From: Polaribacter sp. Hel1_33_78 | GTDB lineage: Bacteria > Bacteroidota > Bacteroidia > Flavobacteriales > Flavobacteriaceae | Direction: 5' to 3' | DNA: 64,000 nucleotides | NCBI RefSeq assembly: GCF_900106075.1 | Contig: NZ_LT629794.1 | Coordinates: 2,026,001 to 2,090,000 of the forward strand | Part shown: positions 15,839 to 23,393 of the stretch, piece by piece | Layout: each line of letters begins with the position of its first letter | Position numbering within the stretch: position 1 is the stretch's first letter | Program-made: the position numbers and the translations under genes | Notes under the pieces: model-generated | What the model was told of the DNA's origin: nothing | What the model saw: the letters and a program-made list of their open reading frames with translations, nothing else | Database searches by the model: none

Positions 15839-16372
15839 AATTTTAAATATTGGTTTATAAAATTTAAGCCCAATTGCAATTATTTGAATGTTCAGATAAA
15901 TATTTTTTTTTTTTATAAAACATCAATTCATTATAAATATTATCTTTTTTGTCTTTTCGATTTCTCCTCACTACGGAGATAACATTATATTATTTGCAAA
16001 TAGCAATTAAATATCTTTTTTATTAAAAATAATTGTCAAATGAGGACGTAAAATTTGACTTCATATATTAGGTGAATACATGATCAAAATTATAAAATTA
16101 CAGTTGCCGAAACCGTATATAATTTATTACGGGCTTCTTACTTACTTGCGAAGGTTCTCTCTGACTTTCTTCGCAGGTAATACTTACTGCAAACTTTAAC
16201 ATAAATCTTCAAAAAAATATTTTATTTTGACTGTTCATCCATTTTGTGTCGCTCATTGGCTAGTTTGAATGGATTAACTGATTTTATCGACACTAGTTTT
16301 TGTATTATAATACCGGTTTATAAATAGTTATATTTAAGTGTCTAGGATTAAAAATTTGTATTTAGAAAGTCT
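15839..16372. other. A+T-rich gap with a repeat fragment
   Basis: No coding frame is supported here. It holds the upstream region of the divergent haloperoxidase gene, the incomplete repeat R8 (16106-16200), and about 170 bp of unrelated A+T-rich sequence before the pseudogene at 16373. Confidence 0.5.
16106..16200 (+). repeat. Incomplete attC-like repeat R8 (type A, left two thirds)
   Basis: Starts GCCGAAACCGTATATAATTT, close to the left arms of R1 and R9, and continues through the central stem (TGCGAAG at 16147-16153 pairs with CTTCGCA at 16169-16175) to TACTGCAAACTTTAAC. The expected right arm and GTT box are missing. The box before the arm has AAAC but no good match to the previous opening box GTTATATGC. 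Confidence 0.6.
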
Positions 16373-16787
16373 ATGGATAACAAAAAATTATTTGTGACCA
16401 TAAAAAAGTTCAACAACTAATTATTTTTAAAGATGGTCAGAAAATAAAATATGATTATAAAATTGTAAGTGAATCAACAATTGGAAATAATATTCAATTA
16501 TTGACTGAGCCAATTATAAAAGGAAAAAGAAATTTGGACAAAACGATCATCAAGGTTAGTATCAGGATAATTTTAGAGGTTATGGGAATAGTGGTTTTTC
16601 ATCTGGTGGCAGTTATCATTTGACAACATATTTTGTTTCAATTAATAGAAAAGACAATGTTGTTTATTTGGCAACGGCAAGAACTAATTCAAAAAAAAAT
16701 AAAAAATTAGCTACAACAACTTTTAGCGAATGTAGTGATTTGACAAAGAAAATAAAGTCTAACTTTTTTTTGGGAAATAAGGTATAG
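16373..16787 (+). pseudogene. Decayed cassette gene of unknown function
   Basis: Three frames carry consecutive protein-like stretches. MDNKKLFVTIKKFNN then a stop; after a shift QQLIIFKDGQKIKYDYKIV, then SESTIGNNIQLLTEPIIKGK; after another shift and a TAG, YQDNFRGYGNSGFSSGGSYH, then LTTYFVSINRKDNVVYLATA and a tail ending FFLGNKV before TAG at 16785-16787. At least two frameshifts and one in-frame stop, so it is not functional. I do not recognise the family. It is followed after 46 bp by repeat R9, the usual place for a cassette gene. Confidence 0.6.
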
Positions 16788-16833
16788 TTGAAATTGTTCA
16801 ATCTTTAATGACCATTTTGGAAATTAAAGAAAC

Positions 16834-16966
16834 TTTTGCAACACCGTTTATAATTAATGGCTTGTTCTCCCCTACCTACGAAAATTCTGGCGAATTTTCT
16901 ATCTGGTTTTTATTTGTTAATTTAGCTGCTTAAGCGCGCCACTAATCATACAAAATCGTTTCTCTG
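16834..16966 (+). repeat. attC-like palindrome R9 (type A)
   Basis: 133 bp. AAC box TTTTGCAAC (16834-16842), GTT box GTTTCTCTG (16958-16966). Left arm ACACCGTTTATAATTAATGG. Central perfect hairpin GAAAATTC (16880-16887), loop TGGC, GAATTTTC (16892-16899). The changed base pair relative to R13 is compensated on the other strand. Confidence 0.7.
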
Positions 16967-17122
16967 TATTTTTAGAATAATTAAATAAAACCCAAAATAA
17001 CACCAATGAAATTTGACAACTAAATCAGACTGATATTTTTATCTGTATATTTTTACTTTGACAGACTCTCTTTTTTATCTATGTTATTTTTATAAAATTC
17101 ACGATATTAAAACATTTCAATT

Positions 17123-18253
17123 ATGAAATACATAACTATATTACTTCTTATCATAGGGTTCTCTTTTCCTAATTTCGCGCAACAAACCATCGATGGATCT
17201 ATTATGCACGATGGTATTCAGCGAGACTATATTTTATATATTCCAGCTATTTATGATGGCAATACAGATGTGCCTTTGGTTCTAAATTTTCATGGGTTTG
17301 GTAGTAATGCGAACGAACAAATGCATTATGGTGATTTTCGTGATATAGCTGATACAGAAGGATTTCTTTTGGTTCACCCTGAAGGGACTTTATCAAATGG
17401 AGATCAATTCTGGAATGTAGGATTTCCAGGAAGCACAAGCACAATAGATGATGTTGGTTTCACCGAAGCTTTAATCGACGAATTATCAACTTTATATGCC
17501 ATAGATTTAGACAGAGTTTACGCAACAGGAATGTCTAATGGTGGTTTTATGAGTTTTTTATTGGCTTGTCAATTGAGTGAAAAAATTGCGGCTGTGGCAT
17601 CTGTAACTGGTTCTATGACCCAAGACACTTTTAATGACTGCAACGCTCAACACCCAACACCGGTTCTGCAAATTCATGGCACAAGTGATAGCGTTGTTCC
17701 TTATGATGGTAATATTACTTGGACATTATCTATTGTTGATGTTTTTTCTTTTTGGATGAATTATAATAATTGCGATACAAACCCAATAATTACTACTTTT
17801 TCTGATATATACACTTTAGATGGAAGCACCGTTGATCATTTTGTTTATTCAGGTGGTGATAATGGTGTAACTACAGAACACCTGAAAGTTATAGGAGGAG
17901 GTCATACTTGGCCAGGCTCAGCTTTTAATTTCCCGGGAACAAACTATGATATTAATGCTTCAATGAAAATTTGGCAGTTCTTTTCGAGGTTTGACATTAA
18001 TGGAACATTGTCTGTCAGTGAATTTGATAATAGACAAGTAATCATCTATCCAAATCCAACCAATTCAAAAATTAATTTGTCATTGAAATTTTCTGAGGAA
18101 TTGAATTATGAATTGTTTTCTTCTTTAGGAAAGCGATTGATTATTGGAACAATTAAAACAGATAATGAAGAGATTGATTTATCAAATTTATCGCCTAATA
18201 TATACTACTTGAAATTAGGAAATCAGGTATTTAAAATTTTAAAGTCCAATTAA
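17123..18253 (+). CDS. Secreted PHB-depolymerase-family esterase with T9SS sorting domain
   Basis: 376 residues. Sec signal peptide (cleavage after about residue 19, NFAQ). Catalytic domain about 20-295 homologous to the lipoprotein at 11542: LNFHGFGS, nucleophile elbow TGMSNGGFMS, acid in HGTSDSVVPYDG, and His in GGGHTWPG. From about 305 a type IX secretion C-terminal domain: IIYPNPTNSKINLSL, then LGKRLIIGTI and ISPNIYYLKL-like strands ending in a lysine-containing tail. So one cassette paralogue is lipid-anchored and this one is secreted or surface-attached by T9SS. Likely substrate: polyester or plant/algal ester. Confidence 0.87.
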   Translation: MKYITILLLIIGFSFPNFAQQTIDGSIMHDGIQRDYILYIPAIYDGNTDVPLVLNFHGFGSNANEQMHYGDFRDIADTEGFLLVHPEGTLSNGDQFWNVGFPGSTSTIDDVGFTEALIDELSTLYAIDLDRVYATGMSNGGFMSFLLACQLSEKIAAVASVTGSMTQDTFNDCNAQHPTPVLQIHGTSDSVVPYDGNITWTLSIVDVFSFWMNYNNCDTNPIITTFSDIYTLDGSTVDHFVYSGGDNGVTTEHLKVIGGGHTWPGSAFNFPGTNYDINASMKIWQFFSRFDINGTLSVSEFDNRQVIIYPNPTNSKINLSLKFSEELNYELFSSLGKRLIIGTIKTDNEEIDLSNLSPNIYYLKLGNQVFKILKSN

Positions 18254-18294
18254 AATTATTTAATGAAATATTTGATTGTTTTTGATAGAAAACT

Positions 18295-18450
18295 AAAAAG
18301 AACAGCGTATATTATTTATCCCTAGTAATCCTCTAATTACGAAAACTCTCTCGGATTTTCTATTCATTTTTTTATTTAGTAGAATACCTGCTCAAAAAAC
18401 GCAACTTTCCTTGCACAATCAAATTGGCCAAATTAACACTCGTTAACACT
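18295..18450 (+). repeat. Degenerate attC-like repeat R10 (type A)
   Basis: AAC box AAAAAGAAC (18295-18303), left arm AGCGTATATTATTTAT, central stem GAAAA...TTTTC with loop region CTCTCTCGGA, right part ACGCAACTTTCC. The GTT box is uncertain: GTTAACACT at 18442-18450 is the nearest, which would make the repeat 156 bp. Its boxes match neither neighbour well, so boundaries are provisional. Confidence 0.45.
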
Positions 18451-18513
18451 AAATAACTTTAAAAACAAATAAGAATAAATAAATTTACAAAAACTTTATA
18501 GCATAAATAAAAT

Positions 18514-19053
18514 ATGAAAAATATCATTTTACTTTTATTAATTAGCGGATTGTTATTCTCTTGTTCGACCTCTAGAACAGTTCAGGAATCGGGAATAACA
18601 AACGAATTAGAATCCAGTAGTTTAGAACAATTTTTAATTAAAAATAATAAATATATAAAAATTCCGTTAACAAAAATGGCTTCAGGACATTTACATCTAA
18701 ACGCTCTAATAAATGGAGTTAGAGGAGAGTTCATTTTAGATACAGGAGCTGGAGCAACTGTAATTGACACTAAACAACAGAAAAAATTTTATATGAAAAC
18801 GCAAGAATCTGAAAGCTTAGGAGCTGGAGCTGGTGGTCAAACAAGTTTACAACAATCATTAGATAACTCTTTTAAAATGGGGACATTAGAAATGCCGAAA
18901 TTCTTACTCTATGTTATGAATCTTGACCACGTTAATAATGCATTTACCTTAATGGGATTAAAAGAAGTTGATGGTGTAATTGGAGCTGATATATTAACAT
19001 CAAATAAGGGTATAATTGACTATGCAAATTTAACCCTCTATCTGAAGAAATAA
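18514..19053 (+). CDS. Lipoprotein retropepsin-like aspartyl protease
   Basis: 179 residues. Lipoprotein signal (GLLFSCSTSR, Cys near 17). The aspartyl protease core is at about 60-175: GEFILDTGAGATVID holds the DTG active site, followed by the family's LGAGAGGQ loop and VDGVIGADIL. Only one active-site Asp motif is present, so it would act as a dimer like retropepsins. Bacterial proteins of this kind are usually annotated as putative gag-type aspartyl proteases; substrates are mostly unknown. Located in the envelope by its lipobox. Sole gene of its cassette. Confidence 0.82.
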   Translation: MKNIILLLLISGLLFSCSTSRTVQESGITNELESSSLEQFLIKNNKYIKIPLTKMASGHLHLNALINGVRGEFILDTGAGATVIDTKQQKKFYMKTQESESLGAGAGGQTSLQQSLDNSFKMGTLEMPKFLLYVMNLDHVNNAFTLMGLKEVDGVIGADILTSNKGIIDYANLTLYLKK

Positions 19054-19055
19054 CT

Positions 19056-19259
19056 ATTGCCTACATAGTATATAAAAAATAGTGCAAGTTTCTGCTAACT
19101 TGAAGGTTTGGGCATTTTTGGAAAGTCGCGAAAATTTTAAATTTGACAAATCCCCAAAAATAAAATAATTAGTAAAAGTTTAAAAATTGGTTTGTGTATT
19201 ATCTGAAAAATTATAGCTACTTTTTAGTGCTACGTTTCATATTCAAGACCGTTAGCAAA
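19056..19259 (+). repeat. attC-like palindrome R11 (type B, long)
   Basis: 204 bp, longer than its relatives. AAC-type box ATTGCCTAC (19056-19064; AAC changed to TAC), left arm TAGTATATAAAAAATAGTGC, right arm GCTACGTTTCATATTCAAGA, GTT box GTTAGCAAA (19251-19259). The extra length lies in the middle and contains CTAACTTGAAGG and an A+T-rich stretch. Confidence 0.55.
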
Positions 19260-19296
19260 AATGTAAAATGAACATCAACAATTAAAACAAAAATTA

Positions 19297-20322
19297 ATGA
19301 AAATGAAAAAAATAATGTACTTGACTATTGCTGCTTTAACAGCAGTCGCCTGTAAACAAGAGCCTAAAGACTATGTTACGTTTTCAGGAAAAATAACAAA
19401 TCAAAGTTCTGACTCCTTAGTCATAGGATCAAATACAGACAGAAACTTTCAAAAACGAATTACTGTTGATGCTGATGGTGCCTTTAGTGATACATTAAAA
19501 GTAGTAACTGGTGGTTTTTATGTATTTGATGGGACAGAAAGTACTCCTCTTTACCTTAAAAATGGTCGAGATATACATTTAACTCTAGACACGAAGCAGT
19601 TTGATGAAACTGTTCTTTATACTGGAAGTGGTGCTAGTGCTAATAACTATTTAGCTAAAAAAGCATTAGACCAAGAGGCTATTTTTGCAGATGAAACTAT
19701 GTTTATGATGATCAAAGAAGATTTTGTTGCAAAATTAGAAACTATTGAAAGTGATTTCATGAAAAACCTTGACGAAATATCTGGTTTAGATACTGCTTTC
19801 GTTGCAAACGAGAAAAAAGGATTTGACGAATTAAAGAAATATCTATTAAGTTATCAAGAAGATAAATTTTTCTTAAACACTGTTTTAAGAAAAGGAAAAA
19901 ACTCTCCAAAATTTATAGCGTATGAAAACAATGCTGGCGGAAAGACTTCTTTAGATGATTTAAAAGGAAAGTATGTCTATATTGATGTTTGGGCTACTTG
20001 GTGCGGTCCTTGTATAGCTGAAATTCCCTACTTAAAAGAAGTAGAGAAAGCTTACCACGGTAAAAACATTGAATTTGTAAGTCTTTCTATAGACGAACCT
20101 AAAGATTATGACAAATGGAAAACGATGATTAAAGAAAAAGAACTAGGGGGAATTCAATTATTAGCTGACAAAGCATGGGAATCTGAGTTTGTGAAAAACT
20201 ATAGGATAAACGGGATTCCAAGATTCATTTTAATCGATCCAAAAGGAAATATCATAACTCCTGATGCGCCTAGGCCTTCTATGAAGAAATTAAAAGAGTT
20301 GTTTGGTAATTTAAGTATTTAA
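19297..20322 (+). CDS. TlpA-like thioredoxin-fold lipoprotein, copy 1
   Basis: 341 residues from ATG 19297 (19303 is an equally good start two codons later). Lipoprotein signal TAALTAVACKQEP. An N-terminal beta-rich domain (about 25-120) like the DUF4369 domain that precedes many Bacteroidota TlpA proteins, a helical linker, then a thioredoxin fold (about 205-341) with redox motif DVWATWCGPCIAEIPYL and the cis-proline region NGIPRFILIDP. Periplasmic membrane-anchored thiol-disulfide reductase. Sole intact gene of the cassette 19252-20709; paralogue at 23394. Confidence 0.87.
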   Translation: MKMKKIMYLTIAALTAVACKQEPKDYVTFSGKITNQSSDSLVIGSNTDRNFQKRITVDADGAFSDTLKVVTGGFYVFDGTESTPLYLKNGRDIHLTLDTKQFDETVLYTGSGASANNYLAKKALDQEAIFADETMFMMIKEDFVAKLETIESDFMKNLDEISGLDTAFVANEKKGFDELKKYLLSYQEDKFFLNTVLRKGKNSPKFIAYENNAGGKTSLDDLKGKYVYIDVWATWCGPCIAEIPYLKEVEKAYHGKNIEFVSLSIDEPKDYDKWKTMIKEKELGGIQLLADKAWESEFVKNYRINGIPRFILIDPKGNIITPDAPRPSMKKLKELFGNLSI

Positions 20323-20335
20323 ACTTTTTATAACA

Positions 20336-20541
20336 TCCGAAAATAATTTAAACCGCATATTTAATGCTTATGAATACGATGAAAAATCTTTAATAAATAA
20401 TTACGACCCATTTGTAGTAGTCGTGTTTTTAATTATGGTAATAATTCAGAGTGTGAAATTGATTTAACTGAAATTGAAAACTCTGAAAATATAAAAGAAA
20501 TCAGTGAACTAGAATTTGAATTTACCTTTCGTTTTACATAA
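20336..20541 (+). pseudogene. Probable decayed short gene after the TlpA-like gene
   Basis: Frame from 20336 reads SENNLNRIFNAYEYDEKSLI then NNYDPFVVVVFL; after a one-base shift near 20436 it continues GNNSECEIDLTEIENSENIK then EISELEFEFTFRFT and a TAA at 20539-20541. The amino-acid make-up is protein-like and acidic, but no start and no intact frame exist. Family not recognised. It could also be chance in A+T-rich DNA. Confidence 0.35.
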
Positions 20542-20579
20542 GAAAAAAGAGAAATTTGAACATTGTAATTTATAAACAC

Positions 20580-20717
20580 TTTTGCTAACACAACATATAA
20601 AAAATAGTAAGTTAAGTGCAAACTACAAAGTTTGTACTTTTCTGTTATCTTTGTTTATAAACTGAAAGTAATAGTATTTTTGTTCTGCTACTTTCCATAT
20701 ACTATACCGGTAGTACC
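20580..20717 (+). repeat. attC-like palindrome R12 (type B)
   Basis: AAC box TTTTGCTAAC (20580-20589) is an exact 10-bp complement of the opening box GTTAGCAAAA (19251-19260); extended, 13 of 14 bases pair. Left arm ACAACATATAAAAAATAGTA, a small hairpin GCAAACTA / TAGTTTGC-like at 20618-20636, right arm GCTACTTTCCATATACTATA. The right box is altered to GGTAGTACC (20709-20717). Confidence 0.7.
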
Positions 20718-20721
20718 AATT

Positions 20722-22065
20722 ATGAAAAACTTTGTTAAACTAGCATTTTGTGTCCTAATCTTCTATTCATGTAAGACTGAAATGAAGAAAAATAAGGCTA
20801 CTGAAATCTCTAATAAAGAAACGAAGGAAAGCATTATTCTATCGCGCAAAAACTATTGTAATCAATTATATGGTTTTTGGTTGGGCCAAAGTATTGCAAA
20901 TTGGACAGGGCTCGTTACGGAGATGGATAAAATTGGTAATATAGGAGAAATTAGAACAGGTAATTTTTACACCAGGGATGATTGGGGTAAACCCGATCAA
21001 CCAAGTATTTGGGGAGCAGGTATTCCTAGTGACTTATCCCCAACTATTGATTTTGTCTTCAGAGACACAAATGAAATTTGGGGCGCAGATGATGACACTG
21101 ATATTGAGTATATGTACCAACATTTAATGTTTGTAAATCAAACAAGTTTTTTAACACCTGTACAAATAAGGGATGGATGGTTAAAACATATTAAACAAAA
21201 TGAAGAAAACTATTTGTGGGTATCAAATCAAAAAGCATATGATTTAATGCTGGAAGGGGTCTTGCCTCCTGAAACTGGAAACCCAGAGAAAAATGAACAT
21301 CATGAAATGATTGACGCCCAATTAACTACTGAGATATTTGGCTTATTTTCACCTGCACGTGCAGATGTTGCAACCCAAATTGCCCTTCTACCCATTCAGA
21401 CCACGGCAAGGGAAGAATCTGAAGATATATCAAAGTTTTATGTAACTATGTATTCATTGGCTTCTTTGAATACCGAAAAGACTTTGAGTGAGCGCATACA
21501 TTGGATGGCCAATAAAGCGAGAAAGGTGCTTCCCGATAATTCATATCCAGCAAAAATGTTTGATTATTCACGTAAATTATACGAGTCAGGCATAACTTGG
21601 GAACAAACCAGAGATTCCATCTACTATAGATATCAGGTTCAACAAAAAGATAGTTATGATATTACATCAAAAAACTTGTATTGTAATGGTTGCTTTGCAG
21701 CCGGGATAAACTTTGCATCGAGTTTGGTAAGCTTGTTCTATGGAGAAGGTGATTTAAAAAAAACCATACAAATCGGAACTCTAGCTGGATGGGATTCTGA
21801 TAATCCCACAGCAACTTGGGGTGGATTAATTGGCTTCATGATTGGCAAAGACGGAATTGAAAAAACTTTCGATAGACAATTTTCTAATCGATTCAATATT
21901 CACAGGACGAGACAAAACTTTCCTGAGGATGGAATCGATACTTTTGAAAGAATGGCCCAAAGGGGACTACTTGTGACAGATCGAGTTGTAAAAGAAGAAA
22001 TTGGTGGAACAATCAATGAAGAAAATGATACGTGGATTATCCCAATCGAAATTGAATATAAATAA
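20722..22065 (+). CDS. Lipoprotein of the ADP-ribosylglycohydrolase family
   Basis: 448 residues from ATG 20722. The longer frame starting at 20632 has no signal and lies inside the repeat; 20722 gives a clean lipoprotein signal (CVLIFYSCKTEM, Cys near 16). The family marks are GFWLGQSIANWTG near the start, the acidic magnesium motif DDDTDIEYMYQH (about 110), CNGCFAAGINFASSLVSLFY and GWDSDNPTATWGGLIGFMIG (about 350-370). Enzymes of the family remove ADP-ribose from proteins or small molecules with Mg2+. Almost all known ones are cytoplasmic, so an exported lipoprotein form is unusual. Sole gene of its cassette. Confidence 0.85.
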   Translation: MKNFVKLAFCVLIFYSCKTEMKKNKATEISNKETKESIILSRKNYCNQLYGFWLGQSIANWTGLVTEMDKIGNIGEIRTGNFYTRDDWGKPDQPSIWGAGIPSDLSPTIDFVFRDTNEIWGADDDTDIEYMYQHLMFVNQTSFLTPVQIRDGWLKHIKQNEENYLWVSNQKAYDLMLEGVLPPETGNPEKNEHHEMIDAQLTTEIFGLFSPARADVATQIALLPIQTTAREESEDISKFYVTMYSLASLNTEKTLSERIHWMANKARKVLPDNSYPAKMFDYSRKLYESGITWEQTRDSIYYRYQVQQKDSYDITSKNLYCNGCFAAGINFASSLVSLFYGEGDLKKTIQIGTLAGWDSDNPTATWGGLIGFMIGKDGIEKTFDRQFSNRFNIHRTRQNFPEDGIDTFERMAQRGLLVTDRVVKEEIGGTINEENDTWIIPIEIEYK

Positions 22066-22069
22066 AAAA

Positions 22070-22204
22070 GCTGCTAACAGTTTATATAATGTATTGCTTG
22101 TTCTAGTTTAATTAAGAAAATCCTCGCGGATTTTCTATTCGGTTTGTATTTGCGAAATAATGTGACAAACCAGACAACAAAAAACAGACAACAACGTTCC
22201 AATA
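22070..22204 (+). repeat. attC-like palindrome R13 (type A)
   Basis: 135 bp. AAC box GCTGCTAAC (22070-22078), GTT box GTTCCAATA (22196-22204). Central perfect hairpin GAAAATCC (22116-22123), loop TCGC, GGATTTTC (22128-22135). Arms: AGTTTATATAATGTATTGCT on the left and GACAACAACGTT on the right. Confidence 0.7.
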
Positions 22205-22233
22205 GTTTGAACTTGTGCTTAAAAAAAAAATGA

Positions 22234-23196
22234 ATGAAAAATAAGATTTTAATTACCACCATTATTTTATTTGGCCTAATGCTAAGTAATTGTCAAGATC
22301 CATATATCAGATTCAACCCTCTGATAGATGAAAATAATATAATTGTACCAGATACAATCAAACCACAGGAATCTATTAATGACCCTCAACAAACCGGCGT
22401 TGACTGTAATTATAATTCTCAAAATAAGTCTTTTACTGATTTAATTGATATCATTGAAATTCCAAATGATTTACCTGAAAATTATGATTTATCTAGCGAT
22501 ATGCCTCCTGTTAGAAGTCAAGGTAATCAAGGAAGTTGTGTAGCTTGGGCAACTACTTATTACTTAAAAAGTTATCAAGAAAAAAAACAGTATGGTTTTG
22601 ACTACCTTTCATATGAAAATATTATTAGCCCTGCATTTGTATATAATCAATCGAAAGTAAACAATAGCTGTAATTCTGGCTCAACAATTGCTAATGCTTT
22701 GGAGGTTTTAAAAGAATTAGGAGCAAATAATTGGAAAGATTTTCCTTATTCAGACACTCAATGTTCTAATTTACCAACAGAAGAATTACTAATTAAAGCA
22801 GCTCAAAATAAAATTAAAGAGTATTTTCAGGTCGGAATTCCGGACTCGAATACTGACGTTAATTATACTCTAATAAACCTAATTAGAACTTTAATTTCTG
22901 AAGAGAATCCAATTGTCGTGTCGTTAGATTGGCAGGACCTTATTTTTGAGACTCTAATTGATGAAACCATAGCAACCTCTTTCAGTCAAAATCCTACCGA
23001 TGAATGCGGACACGCAGTTTTAATAGTAGGCTATGATGATAGAATAAATGCTTTTAAATTTGTTAATTCTTGGGGAACAAGTTTTGGAAACGAAGGATAT
23101 GGATGGATAAGTTATGATTTTTTCTTACCAATTGTTGATATAGATTTTCAAGAAGGATTAACAGGCGCTTATATTGCATATGATGAAGATGAATAA
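22234..23196 (+). CDS. Papain-like (C1A) cysteine protease lipoprotein
   Basis: 320 residues. Lipoprotein signal (GLMLSNCQDPY, Cys near 21). Papain fold: active-site PPVRSQGNQGSCVAWATTYY supplies the oxyanion Gln and catalytic Cys (about residues 96-103), CGHAVLIVGYDD the His (about 258) and KFVNSWGTSFGNEGYGWISY the Asn-Ser-Trp motif (about 277). There is no obvious long propeptide, as in other bacterial C1A enzymes. Located in the envelope, function probably degradative or defensive. Single gene of the cassette 22197-23384; the ATG is 30 bp after the repeat. Confidence 0.87.
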   Translation: MKNKILITTIILFGLMLSNCQDPYIRFNPLIDENNIIVPDTIKPQESINDPQQTGVDCNYNSQNKSFTDLIDIIEIPNDLPENYDLSSDMPPVRSQGNQGSCVAWATTYYLKSYQEKKQYGFDYLSYENIISPAFVYNQSKVNNSCNSGSTIANALEVLKELGANNWKDFPYSDTQCSNLPTEELLIKAAQNKIKEYFQVGIPDSNTDVNYTLINLIRTLISEENPIVVSLDWQDLIFETLIDETIATSFSQNPTDECGHAVLIVGYDDRINAFKFVNSWGTSFGNEGYGWISYDFFLPIVDIDFQEGLTGAYIAYDEDE

Positions 23197-23200
23197 ACTG

Positions 23201-23392
23201 ACTTACAACATTCGGTATAATTAATTGCTGGTGCAGACTGCTTAACGAAATTCTTCATGGACTTTACATCTGTGATTTATTTGCTAAATTAGGGCTTAAT
23301 AAAAGTTAGTTGCATTTTTGTTAATTCTGATTTTGCTTCGGAAATTAATCGTGCAAAAAACGTAACTCTTCTATTACAAACACGTTATAAAG
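23201..23392 (+). repeat. attC-like palindrome R14 (type A, long), last clear repeat of the array
   Basis: 192 bp. AAC box ACTTACAAC (23201-23209), GTT box GTTATAAAG (23384-23392). Left arm ATTCGGTATAATTAATTGCT and central GAAATTCTTCATGGACTTTA resemble R2. About 60 extra bp lie in the right half. Its AAC box does not match the opening box GTTCCAATA. Confidence 0.6.
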
Positions 23393-23393
23393 A

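Noticed and set aside
20632..20721. Upstream extension of the ADP-ribosylglycohydrolase-like gene
   Set aside because: The extension runs through the repeat and hides the lipoprotein signal that starts at ATG 20722.
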